A stretch of 60,162 bases of DNA, from NCBI GenBank assembly GCA_010015655.1, contig ML976658.1, positions 1,423,229-1,483,390 on the forward strand, in the 5' to 3' direction. Below the pieces are notes generated by a model that saw only the letters and a program-made list of their open reading frames with translations, was not told where the DNA came from and ran no database searches. Origin of the DNA: Bimuria novae-zelandiae CBS 107.79. Its lineage: Eukaryota; Ascomycota; Dothideomycetes; Pleosporales; Didymosphaeriaceae. Below are positions 31,762-43,258 of the stretch, one piece after another (position 1 is the stretch's first letter; each line of letters starts with the position of its first letter). The position numbers and the translations under genes are program-made.

Positions 31762-34018
31762 ACATGCCCGTGCGCGCAACGCCCGGATTCGCGCAACGCC
31801 CCGCCCAACACCAAAACGCGTAATCAACACCGAACTTCAACGCGATACAACTCTATCAATATAGACCCGATTCAAGCAGCGATTAAAGAATTAGAATCGC
31901 ACGAGCTAGGAGATCGACTCTCGTATACAAAACTTGTAGCTAAATATAATATTAATCGATTAACGCTTAGTTAAAGACACTAAGGCCTTTAGGCCCCGCG
32001 TGAGACCTAGGCATCTTATTAGCTTAAACTTAGCCTATAACAGGAGCTAGAGCTTGTACGATATATTACTAAGCTCACTAAGCAAGGCCTACCTCCTATA
32101 AGGGAGATAATTAGGAATTTCTTATTAGAAGTAGCCTATTAGTAGCTTAGCGAGAGCTAGGTTACTCGCTTTATTAACTAACACGAGATCTATCTTATCT
32201 TAAAGTAGACTAGCGCTATAGATCGTACGCGCCACCTGGCTAATTCTAAGTTAAAATACTATCTCTACTTTAAGCTACTACATTAAAAGATCACTAAATA
32301 CCACCTTAAGGCTCGAGATATATATAATATAGATAAGAAGGGCTTCTTAATTAGCTTAATAAGTAAAAGCAAGAGGATATTTAGCAAGCATTAATAAGAA
32401 AAGAAGGAGGTTTAAGTATCTCTCTAGAATAGATCACGCGAGTTTCTAATAGTCCTAGCCTACTACTACGCTAATAGGAGCTTGCTACCTTTAGCCCTTA
32501 TCTACGTAGCTATAAAAGAAGCTATATAATTAAGTTAGGTAAAGAATATTAAGGCAGGAGAGTATAAGGTCTTTGTCTCATTATCTTTAATAGGCTAGTT
32601 AAACAATAATATAGGCCTAGCTTAGCTAGAGTAGGTGTTTAATCGCTATATAAAGTAGTAATTAGGGAGATGGCGATTGCTTATCCTTAATAGCTATAGA
32701 TCTTATGTCACGATAGAGTTTATTAACTACTATAACTACTATAGGATCCTCCTTATAGTCCTTCCTCCTTATTTAACCTACACGCTCTAGCCGCTTAATA
32801 TAGTACTATTTAAGCTACTCTCTTAAGCCTACTTTAATAAGCTTACTAACTATCTCTATAAGGCTTAAGGCCTTATCTTAATTAAGAAAGGAGACTTCTT
32901 CCCGCTCTTCTAGAGAGCCTAGATATCCTCCTTTATAGAGAGCCTTATATTTAAGGCGTTCGAAGCTACTAGGATCTGGCTAATAGATGCTAACGTTATC
33001 CTTTGTAGATTTGCCAGCACGCTAGAAGCTAAAAGAAGCTTATTATTAGGGCTCTCTAATAGTAATTAAAGAAAGATAGATTGGTTAGTCTAAGTTGCTA
33101 TTAATAATAGCTATTAATACAAGGTAAGAAAGCTACGTTTAAGCCTTTACTATCTCTTTATGTAGAATAAGCTTTTAAAGTATAAAAATAAGGGCTTAAA
33201 GGAGGCTCTTTAGTATAAGTAAAAGTATAAGAAGAAGAGCAAAGTCCTTAACTTTTAATAGCGCTAAAAGTATTATAGTAGCGCTATCTACTAGTCTCCC
33301 CGCAAGTTACGCGAGGCTCGAGCTAGAGAAGTAGTATAAGAGCGAAATAAGATAGAGGAGAAATTCTAAAAAGCACGGACTAAGAAGTAGCGCAAGGAGG
33401 CTTAACTATAGTATTAAGTAAAGCTTAAAGGAAAGCGTGTAGAGAGGTAAAGGCTTAAGGAGATAAGGGAGGTTAAGTAAGCTAAAAAAGTAGCTAAACG
33501 CGCGCGTAAAGTTAAAGCTTAATATTAGTTACCTTAGTAACTCTACAGTCCACCGTGCACCTGCTTAGTTATCGATTCTCTGTTTGTGTACTATAGATAG
33601 CTAGTCTCAGCACACACATAATACACATTAACTTTTTGTCCACTTTTGAGCCCCACTTATCTGTCACTTAACACTAGAAAAAACCTACCTAATAAGCTTA
33701 AAAGCGTAAGTAACTAGCCTTATAAGTAGCCCTATTAAGTAATAAGCGTTAAAAACGCGCTAGCGCTGCTTACGCTAGTGTTTAAGCTAGAGATAAGCTA
33801 TCTATTGCTCCACCTAAAGTTACATTACGTGGCTGCAGCGTCAACCTCCCACAAAAATTTAGATAGTATAAGTTAATCGCAAGCATCTAGTTACTGCACT
33901 ACTACGTTTTTATAAATATTAAGCTATTGTGTGGCGTTGTACAGCTTCAAATTTGAGATCGCTAAGATGGTGTTCGCGGGGCGTTGCGCGAATCCGGGCG
34001 TTGCGCGCACGGGCATGT
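31762..34018 (+). mobile_element. Fot/pogo DNA transposon, both ends present (2,257 bp), RIP-mutated
   Basis: Near-perfect inverted repeats of about 44 bp (starting ACATGCCCGTGCGCGCAACG) lie at both ends, each flanked by TA (31760-31761, 34019-34020). The TIRs themselves are GC-rich and almost unmutated while the interior is strongly AT-shifted. A related right end survives at 6976-7025. Confidence 0.92.
31861..33522 (+). pseudogene. Fot/pogo transposase (HTH plus DDE_1), RIP-inactivated
   Basis: The start codon has become ATA, followed by DPIQAAIKELESHELGDRLSY and TKLVAKYNINRLTLS, the N-terminal helix-turn-helix. A CENP-B-type second HTH follows (GLPPIREIIRNFLLEVAY). The DDE core shows NIDKKGFLI (normally N-x-DEKGF), LILNSYRSYVTIEF (normally LDGHGSHVT; the Asp is lost) and LPPYLTYTL-PLNIVLFKLLS. 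The tail is Lys/Arg-rich. Two catalytic acids are replaced by RIP-type transitions and dozens of stops are present. Confidence 0.85.
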
Positions 34019-34180
34019 TAATAGCAGGAAAAGCGGGGTCCACAAAAAAAAGTCGGACCAATGGAGGGAGATGACGTGCAGTAACACCAACTCCACGACG
34101 GGGATACGGGCGGCTGCCCTGCTTCCACTGGTTGGCACAAAACCTACCATAGGCAGCTAGTTCCCTTTGCTGTGCCACTA
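34019..34180. other. 160-bp non-RIP spacer between two transposons
   Basis: This ordinary-composition sequence is wedged between the Fot element and Tc1 copy B. It may be original host DNA or a fragment of another repeat. No coding signal is visible. Confidence 0.5.
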
Positions 34181-35497
34181 CTGTGGTATTAGGCAAAAGT
34201 GAGGTGAGTGGCCCGCGCACAACAGGGGTGTCGCCAAGATGCCAAGCTATGTAAATTTCGCACGCTTGTTCTCTTTTATGTATAAATTTTAGTACCTAGT
34301 GTGACTACCTTTCGTATTAATTATAGCCTAGTATCTAGCTAGCATGCTCTTAATAAGCTCCTTAAATACTTTACTTTTAATTAAGTCCTACGCTTCCTGT
34401 ATAATATTACGTAGCTAGCTATATATATGCTACTTACCCTTAGGTAGATTAAAATAATGCTACTTAATATAGTCCTTTATCTTATTCTATACTACCTTAA
34501 TTAGGTTAAGATCTAGCGAGAACGCTAGCTAAAAGATAAGATAAATTCTTCTTAATTAAAGCTCTTTAATTATGTAAGTAGTAGCGTGCCTAGGAGCGCT
34601 ATCTTATATAAATTAAAGATATAGATTAAGGCGTAGCTATCTATAAATAAGAGGTATAACTCTCTTATAATAGCTCTCTTTATTAATACTCTTCTATTCC
34701 TTTTCTTAAAACACTAACGGCCCCTTCGTTGTACCTAAGAAGTAACCTTAGAATATCTAGCCACGCTTCTTATATAGTTTCTTAATAATATAGAAGGGAT
34801 TTAATTCCTTTTTAGGGCGCCTAGTAACCTACTTTTTATAATGCTAGTTACTAGTTACCTAAGTTTTATTACTTTAGAGGATTATATACTACTACTAAGA
34901 AGACTAGTTAGCGTAAGCTTTTACCTATATAAGGCGTAGCTAATAATTCTTCTTAGTAAAAGAAGGCTTAGTAAGAGCAACGCAGTAAGTATACCCCCTA
35001 CTTTATAAAATATTCTAAATTACGTATTTACTAACGCCCTAGTAAGTAAAGGGACCTTTTATAAGGTATAGGAAACTTATTTACCTCCCCTCTTAAGAAG
35101 ATTTAATAAATTCTTTAAGCTAGTCTACTTATTTATTTATAAGAGAAGGTAAATAATTAGTACGCTTTTTTAGCATAACGCGTGCGCTAGTAATTACGCA
35201 GGTAACTTATCTTTTTAAGACCTTAAAAAAGTTAGTAATAAATAGGTAAGTATGCCTAGCTAGACATAAGGTGCGTATCTAGAGGCGTTAGTCGCGAGTA
35301 AGGTATTAACGAGTTAGTGTTAATAGGGGAGATATTGTAGTGATGTTGTGGTGGACAGCACACGACAGAGGTACAAGCATTATCATATAAATTACATAGA
35401 GCTAATGGTATTTCTGTTTAGTGGCGTCCGTTTTGTATCGAGTCAGGCATCCCTGCTGTGCGCGGGCCACTCACCTCACTTTTGCCTGATACCACAG
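34181..35497 (-). mobile_element. Tc1/mariner-type element, copy B (1,317 bp), inverted relative to copy A
   Basis: The terminal repeats are the same as in copy A (CTGTGGTATTAGGCAAAAGT; one C-to-T change), with flanking TA at 34179-34180 and 35498-35499. The transposase remnant runs on the minus strand. The length equals copy A exactly, and the differences I compared in the interior are transitions, so the copies derive from one source and were RIP-mutated independently. Confidence 0.9.
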
Positions 35498-35499
35498 TA

Positions 35500-35949
35500 C
35501 CTCGCGGACTGGATTTGTTTCTTCTCTTGGCGGCTATGTCTATCTCGGCTCTGCGAAACACAACGTTGTGGGCTGTCATCTAGGATTCCGATTGGATGTC
35601 TCCAGGAGAGAAGTCAAGTGGAAAGGTAACAGCAAACGTGTTGCATTCTTTGCCATTTTACAACATTCCAGCTTCGCGCTACTAGGATAACTACCGAAGA
35701 GAATGTGAATCGATGCTGAATGGAGATTTGGACTTGAGGAAGGAAATAGCAAAAGGCGATAATCTCGTGCAGGCGAGGTCCAATACCTGCACGTTACGCC
35801 CGTCAGTATGGTAGCGAGTGAAAAAATGAGAGGGGTAGCAGCGCTGCCAGCTCACGTACCCTCGCTTCAAGCAAGATACATGTAGATCTCTTTCCGTTGA
35901 ACTATCGTCGGCGATTCTTCCGAAACGACAGTAGTCGATCAAATCTGCA
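35500..35949. other. Intergenic region right of Tc1 copy B
   Basis: I see no gene I can defend. If the small minus-strand ORF at 35950-36234 is spliced, further minus-strand exons could extend into this stretch (possible exon boundaries near 35848 and 35776), but their translation looks unconserved. Confidence 0.4.
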
Positions 35950-36234
35950 TTATGCACACTGATGAAGGCGGCTGCCAGCCGAGTCAGACGCGCGGTTACA
36001 CTCATAGGTAAATTCGTATGCCGTCTTGGTTGTTGTGCCATTTTCCACCGTTCTGTCAACCCTGACTGTTCTCCCTCCTCGCGACGCACAAACCTGAGAC
36101 ATATTGAGGGGTGCCGTTTCGATACTGCTGGTCCTTCCAGTCGCCTTGGCCCGAAACAGCACTTGCGTAAGATCAGTTCTCGCATTCTGACCCTGCATCG
36201 TTGCGTAGAGATGCACACATGCTAACGCAAACAT
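35950..36234 (-). CDS. Possible small secreted protein
   Basis: On the minus strand ATG at 36232-36234 opens MFALACVHLYATMQGQNA, a weak signal peptide, then LNMSQVCASRGGRTVRVD, TVENGTTTKTAYEFTYEC and a C-terminal HQCA, 94 residues with four cysteines. GTAACC after TATGAGT could be a splice donor leading to YLIDYCRFGRIADD, extending the protein. I do not recognise it. Its start is 3 bp from the first readable exon of the FAD oxidase on the other strand, so one or both models are incomplete. It may be a chance ORF. Confidence 0.3.
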   Translation of the reverse strand: MFALACVHLYATMQGQNARTDLTQVLFRAKATGRTSSIETAPLNMSQVCASRGGRTVRVDRTVENGTTTKTAYEFTYECNRASDSAGSRLHQCA

Positions 36235-36237
36235 CAG

Positions 36238-37815
36238 TGTGAAGCTCTCCGGGGTGCTGGCCTTGCACATGTCTTATATCCCAACTCGACTGCCTATGAA
36301 AACCGCACCGAGTCGTACTGGTCCGTCAGTGCACAGCTCACGCCATACTGTATAGTCCAACCAACATGTACCTCTGACGTAGTCAAGGTAGTAAACACTC
36401 TGTTGAAAGGCGCAGCTTGTTCATCAACGAAGTTTGCTGTGCGTGGTGGACACACAACATGGGCTGGTGCAGCAAAAATTGATGACGGTGTGACGGTTGA
36501 CATGGGGTTCATAAAAACGGTCACGCTCGACAAAAACGCATCTACTGCTTCTATCGGAACCGGCGCATTGTGAAAAAAATGCCTATGGAGCTTTGGACCC
36601 CAAGGGCTAGACAGTACCTGGTGGGCGGCCTGACAGCGTCGGTGTTGGGGGCTTCATGACCGGCGGTGGGAACTCGTTCTTTTTAGCGCGGCAGGGCTTT
36701 GCATGCGACAACGTGAAGAATTTTGAGATGGTGACCGCGAATGGGTGAGTCTACAAACCAGCATGCGATTTCATGCCGCACGTTTTAACATCCATCTAGC
36801 GATATAGTGCACGCGAATGCGGACGAGAACCCTGACCTCTGGCAAGCACTGAAGGGTGGAGCTGGGGCAAACTTCGGTATCCTTACCAGATACGACATGT
36901 ATGCATTCAGAGCTGGAAATCTATGGGGAGGCACCGCGACTTACAACAAGTCGACCTCTGCCGAGCACATCGCTGCCTACGTCAAATGGACTGATAATGT
37001 CAATAAATACACTGCCGGCAGCAACATTCTTATCTGGACCTACTTGCCTAGCCTCGTTGATATTGTCATCCTCACGGCCTACGAGGATACCGAAGGCAAC
37101 GAATGGCCGGCTGGCTTTGAAGGCTTCAAGGCTATCCCTCGAATCACCGACACTCTGCGCATAGATAGCCACAAAGGGCTCATAGCCGAGTTCGAGATAG
37201 GCTACCGATATCGGTTCGTGTTTACTCTTGTTATATATCACTGCATAAACACTAACAATCCCCAGCGACATCTGGTTCACCATGACCTTCGCCAACGACC
37301 CAGAGGTTTACACCAAGATCGTCGAGTTCAATCAAGCTTTCGTCGACGAGCGGAAAGCCTCCAGCGACGACCCCGACTTCGGCACGCAATGCATGACCCA
37401 ATCCATTCCTACGATCTTCTCCAAGCACAGCGTCGAGAAGGGCGGCAACATCATGGGCCTCGACAAGCTCGACCATAACGTTGTCATGCTCCTGTCCAAC
37501 ATTGCCGTCAAGACTGCCGAACAAGAAGCTGTGGCACGCCCTCCTCTGCGCTACTATGGCGAGAAAATGCAGGACTTTGCCGCTAGCAAGGGTGGTCTGA
37601 TCGACTGGGTGTATCTGAACTATGCAGATTGGTACCAAGACCCGTTGGCGAGCTATGGAGCGGACAATGTGGAGAAGATTCGTACGGTGGTGAGGAAGTT
37701 CGATCCGCAGGGTATTTTTCAGACGAAGGCGCCCGGTGGGTTTAAGATTTCAAAGGTGGGGACTGGATCAGGTGCTGGGGTGGAGGAGAGGGCGCTGTAC
37801 GGGGATGTGATGTGA
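36238..37815 (+). pseudogene. BBE-type FAD-linked oxidoreductase, broken and lacking its first exon
   Basis: Readable exons are 36238-36744, 36800-37213 and 37266-37815. They give CEALRGAGLAHVLYPNSTAY, the FAD PP-loop region KFAVRGGHTTWAGAAKI, VGVGGFMTGGGNSFFLARQG, GDIVHANADENPDLWQALKG, GAGANFGILTRYDMYAF and the C-terminal BBE segment LNYADWYQDPLASYG. Family members are secreted or vacuolar flavoenzymes oxidising alcohols or secondary metabolites. Near 36571 the expected Trp codon is TGA and one extra A shifts the frame; at 36608 a TAG follows in the restored frame. No start codon or signal peptide exon is found upstream. Downstream of 36620 the frame is intact to the stop, suggesting recent decay. 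Confidence 0.8.
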
Positions 37816-38460
37816 AGGCGGAGTCAAAGACTGCGGTGAACTTGAGCGCTTTATGATCACCGGAGAAACTTCATGGAAGTGGAGCAAGCGACTTTGTAGA
37901 TAGACGGATGGATGAGTCCCACGTTCGGACTTGAGTCAACAGCTCTAGAGGAAGACACGATGGGCGGACTAACGATCCGAACCCAATGAAAAACGTCACA
38001 GGGCGCCGAATTTCTTCCTGAACCGCCTAGAGTAGTTCACGGTACCTCAAAAACTGAAGACTCACTCCTGTCTATATCGAGATACCCAACCTTTCAACAA
38101 ACGCCTGACAGATGCATTCCGCTTATCTTATCTAAGCTAGTACGGCGCCTCACGCTTTCCAATCTGTCTCGGTGAAGGTAACCGCTACCACGCGACATCT
38201 AACTTTTGCTGGCCTAATATTCCAGGATCTGAATCCACACCATGAGTTCCGGCAGAGGGCGTCCATTGCGAATTGCTGCCGCCTGTTGGTGATGCGTATC
38301 ATTAGCATCGCTGGCCGCATTGACCGTCTTTCTCCGAACACAACTCGCCCTAGGAAGAACCTCAATCCCGCGAGCAAACAGTCACATTGGCCTTGTGGTG
38401 AAGTGTTTTTGAAATCACAAAGCCATATCCTGGTTTGACTCAATATTTAATTTCCAGCTC
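37816..38460. other. 3' flank of the FAD oxidase remnant
   Basis: About 640 bp without a gene. Opposed ORFs at 38150-38443 are shadows of one another. Confidence 0.45.
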
Positions 38461-41400
38461 AAAGCGCCATAATATTCCATAATATTACATAATGGGGTTT
38501 TGGGCAACTGCACAATCTTTGCGTGATGAGCTGAAGACATGGAGAACAAAGCGCCTAATATACGTATCAATTACACCGTGCCCCATGGTTGGGTGTCTGG
38601 AAAATTTTATCCAATTACATTCTCGAAGCTCGCGACCCATCCGTTGGTTGTCTTGGATACTTTGAAAATTTCCACACGACGGTGAGACATTGTGCCATAT
38701 CATGGCTATTTGAAGAAGAATAGTGAGAGAGACCTCACTGCTGGACGTTGGCTGGCGAGCGACTAATATTGGAGAAACATTTGTTTGTATGAGTGAGTAC
38801 TTTTGGTCGAAGTTGGAAGGTGGGTCATAGAACGTTTTATTTCTGTCTCAAGTTTCTGGGAGACAGAGAAGGGTTGGCAGACATAAGTTTGTTCGTATGT
38901 CTTTTGGGGTGCAGACGCAGACGAGATATGCGCTAATCTTGATTTTGGAGGGCAAGAAGACATGGAAGTATCCTTTTCGCTTGTTCTTCAGTGACGGTCT
39001 CAAACATAATACAGGTCGCTGGAGTTTTGGAGCGCGAGATATTGAGTTTTGGGGGCGGCTTAACGCTAAACAGAGGGAGCGAAGGGGGTTGGTTGATGCG
39101 TGAGGTCGGCTGGTTCCGGGTGGGTGTCTGGTGGTGTTTTGAAGACCAGAAGAAAGGAGATATGTCCCCACATGTTAAAAACTTTGAGAAGGAATCAGGA
39201 CATGCCGCATATGACCTTATTAACGCTATTTTGAGAGACGGCACCGCTCACATGAATGACCGTCTTAAATTTTGGAAGCGCGCGCAGGAGTCCCATTTCC
39301 CCCTCTACCATAACTTTTGATTCAGAAGTGATACTTCTCGGGATTAATACTCTCAAGCTTCCCGGAAACAATATATCGAGACATAGACTCGTTCGACTCT
39401 GCAGAAACACAAGTCATCCGAAAATTTCTTTTAGGATCCGGGGTCGCAATAGGGCATGTATCACCATATATAGGCTTTTAAACGACCTTCAAAGTCATTA
39501 CCACGTTAAATGTGGTATTTCCAAGACATAACAGTGGGACGACACATGGTAACTGTTAAAGACATATTTTTGTCTCCGCGAAGAGGTGAGAGAAGAATCT
39601 GATCGATTCGACAGTTGATAGAGATGTTGAGAGGTTTTAACTGCTTCGTGACATACGCACATAGTCTGTCCTTTTAAGTTTTGAGCCGGAATTGTGGTGG
39701 AAAAAACGTGGAGATGATGCGATGAGCGATATTAATAAATCGCTAGACATGAATTTGTTCGGTACAGGAATTTGAATGACGCAGCAAAAGGGTCCCAAGT
39801 CGCATTTTGACAGGCATTTTGAACAAAAGGAGAGAAAGCGAACCATGGGACCCATGCACCGTGTTTTTGTGACCGAGAAGGAACCTCCCGCATGAACCAA
39901 TAAAGCGTCGGTTTTGATGCAGTGCACAAATCGAGCGTGTAGAGCGGAAGCTGGCCATATGACATGGATTTATCACTCTTATGAGTTCATCAAGCATTCT
40001 TTTCGTCGCAAGAATCGAAATCCTCATCGAGATGCTGTAGCATGCGTTTTTGCCCAACGAGATCCAAACCTCTCGTATCCTAGCTGACAGTGCTTTTTGC
40101 GATAGCCCCGAAGGGCAGTGGAGAGAGAACAGATTTCAGGAAGGAACCCATAATTTTTCCTTGCATGGCTTGAGGCTCACTCTCTCGCCCTCGCGAATGC
40201 GCTCCAGGCAGCTATTCACCAGTCTTTTGGACCTTTATCCTGGTCCAAGGTCCAGCCGCACACCCAGCATCATGCTTGCCGAGTCTAGCGGTCGATCATT
40301 CGATCCGTACACGTGTAGTTTTGGGGTAAGAGAATATGACAGCATGTTTCACGATTATTTCTGATCGGTGAGATTAGTGATAAAGAAAAAGTCACTTTGA
40401 GGTCGTAAATGTTTTTTGGAAGAAGCGCATGGTGCTTGAGAGCCCACTATTTTGGAAAATTCGTCTAATTATGTTTCAAGCTGACTCTCCTCTGCACTCA
40501 GAGTCGACTTGGCAGTACTCAGGCATGTGGAAATTGTTGTCCTATTTTGGTCCCAGAGACAGTGCGTAAGCAGGGTCATGCATTGAGAAGATTCCTTTGA
40601 AACTATGAAGGCCCATCATGTATCACTTCACCACTATGTTTGCAAAGAACCCTAACAGCTCCCATTGCTGGATGGTCCTTGCGTTTGAAGTCCTAGAGCA
40701 GCTCGCAACAGAAAAATATCGTGGGTATCTTTTTTCATGTTTGTAAGAGTCGTGAGAAAGAGCATCGAGAAAGCAAAAATCATTTCAAAAAGCGCTGTCC
40801 AGAGCAGGAGCATTAGCATGCCACATTGATAGATGCTTGGTAGTTTTTGACGCAACAAGTCGAAACAAGCATGGTTCCTATTGCCGTGATTCTTTTGTCC
40901 TCTAAAGCATGCTTCCCGAAATCTCCAGACGTGGCTCTCATAAGCTGTCGGAAACTTTTTTTTAGAGAACCGAGAACATTACCGTCGACATTTGCATTCT
41001 GGTGCCAGCTCGTTCTCGAGCGTTCCGTGGAGGACTCCATATCGTAGGGAAAAAAGGATATTTATACGCGCAGCCCAGTTAAAACTCCGCGTAAATCCCG
41101 GGATATAGAGACACGCACGCGTTATTTTGAAGAGTATCTTTGTTTTCCTGCCCTCGACCAAATGGCTGGGGTATTTGTGGCCCACAGGTCAACGTGCCAT
41201 GAAATCGAGGTAGCCACATTTATAGTATCCAGACAAAAACTCAGCATTTTAGAGCTTAGGACATAAAAATTGAACACTAAAGTTTGCGGCGTTTGTATAT
41301 GCAGCTCCGTTGTTGCTTGCTCTGAACTGGAGGCGTTTCCATTGTTGATGAAGTTTTTGAGCGCACAGAACCCATACTGTTCAATAAAGATCTTTCTAAA

Positions 41401-43004
41401 CTCGAGAAGAGCGCCATAATGTTGTCCGGGTCTGAAATTTTTAGATGCTTCGTGCTCATAAGTTGAATACAAAATATCTTTGAACCACTTCTTGTTTTTC
41501 CCAGTTGCGGCGGCTTCTCGGACCGCTCACATAGCTTTGCCAGAAGCGGTATTTTGCAGAGAAGCGGACGAGAGAAGGGCATGTACTGGTTGCCGAGCGT
41601 ATTGGACACGCAAAGTCCGGTCGCACATTTGGAGATGCGTACACGTTATAGACGAGAGGACAGCATGGCATTGGCGATTTCGTCTTTCAGGAGACGCCCG
41701 AACCCTGGAGAACATAGCGAAATATAGGACCCTTTTTGAGCCTAAGCGATAGCTCTCAGCCTGGTTTGTAGAGAGAACATGCGGTACAGGGATGCTGTAG
41801 ATTTCATGGGTCAAGCTCGTATGAGTTTTCAGCGACCGCTCGCCCACTGAACATGCATTACTGTGCTTGCAATTTTAGTGCTCCATGAACACCCGACCAT
41901 GATATCCTTTGAGGAAAACTTGAAGAGCAGCCAAGAGGCAAAACATCAAAACCCTGTCGTGGTTCTTTTAATTTCCGGCAGGACACATTCCATATTATTC
42001 TCCCGTTTTCGAACAAGGAAAGCCACACCACATCGGTAACTTGGGACAAACTTTTCTTTCCTTAGGATTTTAGCAAAGAAAATAGAACGAACAAAAAACA
42101 TCAGCCCATGCATCGACGTTTTTTGAGTGCTGCAAAGGCACTCGTCCATAAAGACTCTATACGGCGGATTCGGGAGAGCAAGACGGGTCATCGAGCCTGT
42201 CCATCTAACTTTTGGGCTTCCACAAAGCATTTGAAGTCTTCCTAGTTGATTTTTTTTAGTAGAGACGACGTCGAGCCACAAGCCATGTCTCTGACCGAAA
42301 AGTGATTTTTAGTGTACTTCCGGGGCAATAATAATAACCTCTAGAATCGCTCCCCGCACATGCTGAATTTGAAAACCATTTTTACATCCGACTTCCACAT
42401 GACACACCATTCACCCAGTGTGGTTTTAAGAAACCAAGGGGAGCGCAGAGCATATGGGTTGTAGTGGTGCATTTTCGAACGACAGCGCAGGGGCGCACAT
42501 GACTTCAGTGTCGTATGCTTTCCTAGATCAGCGGAAACCATAAAAGGAAGCATTCGAGGTTTTAGTTGGCCAACCGCACCAGGAGAACATTGAGGCAATC
42601 GACCATGCTTTTTGAGACTCGCACTTGGGAGACATTTGAGCTTTCTTCACGTCTTTTGAAGAAGAGAGAGAAGAAGACGCCATGATCAAAGGCTTCGTGG
42701 ATTTTGAAAGGAGGAGAGAGGACCGGGACACATCGTTCGGGCTGGTGTCCATTTTGAGAGACTTGGAAGGGTTTGAGTCTGCCGCAGCCACGAACGGCCA
42801 TCGTCCTTCTCAGAGGTGCTTTTTGGAGAGAAAAACTCCGGGACGGCATATATTATCCGTCTGCAGTTTTTGGAAGGGAGAGAAGAGGCCCCATTGCCGC
42901 TCATGATATTGTATTTTTAGTGGAGCGCGGAAACAGACCCAGGACACACCGTGGTTTGGCAGTCAGTGCGCCGTGTCACACAATACGCCGCTTTTTACTA
43001 GTTA
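38461..43004. other. 4.5-kb region without genes, with recurrent T-run motifs
   Basis: The longest ORF is 116 codons and none shows a family motif or consistent strand. Composition is ordinary, without the TAG/TAA excess of RIP. A short motif of four or more T followed by GGA, GAA or GAG recurs every few tens of bases, for example near 38941, 39021, 39229, 39268, 40450, 41136, 42702, 42752, 42823 and 42868. The right edge at about 43005 switches abruptly to AT-rich transposon DNA. It may be an old, scrambled repeat, a long non-coding transcript, or diverged sequence from elsewhere. Confidence 0.45.
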
Positions 43005-43258
43005 AATAAAAAAAAACTAGCAACTTAAAAGCTATATAACCAAATAACTGCTTGATATTTGTAATTGATTTTTTAAAATATAAGACATTAGATATCTTAA
43101 CTATAGATTTATGAGAAAATATTATATATAAGATAATATAACTATGGTAGAAATATAGTATGGAAAAAGGATATATACATTTACTAGTAAAAACCCCTTT
43201 TTTTACTTTTAAAGAAATTTTGTAATACTTTATAATAAAGTTTAAAATCTATAACATA
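43005..43258. other. AT-rich RIP-like sequence left of the pogo remnant
   Basis: Very AT-rich, with poly(A) and poly(T) runs and no readable protein. Probably the remains of an older repeat. Confidence 0.5.

Noticed and set aside
35691..36218. 175-codon minus-strand ORF
   Set aside because: It overlaps another minus-strand frame and lacks any motif; the alternative frame with a possible signal peptide is slightly more plausible and is itself only tentative.
36568..36610. GT...AG stretch around the broken site of the FAD oxidase as a possible intron
   Set aside because: Removing it would delete residues conserved in the family and does not restore the downstream frame; mutation of coding sequence explains it better.
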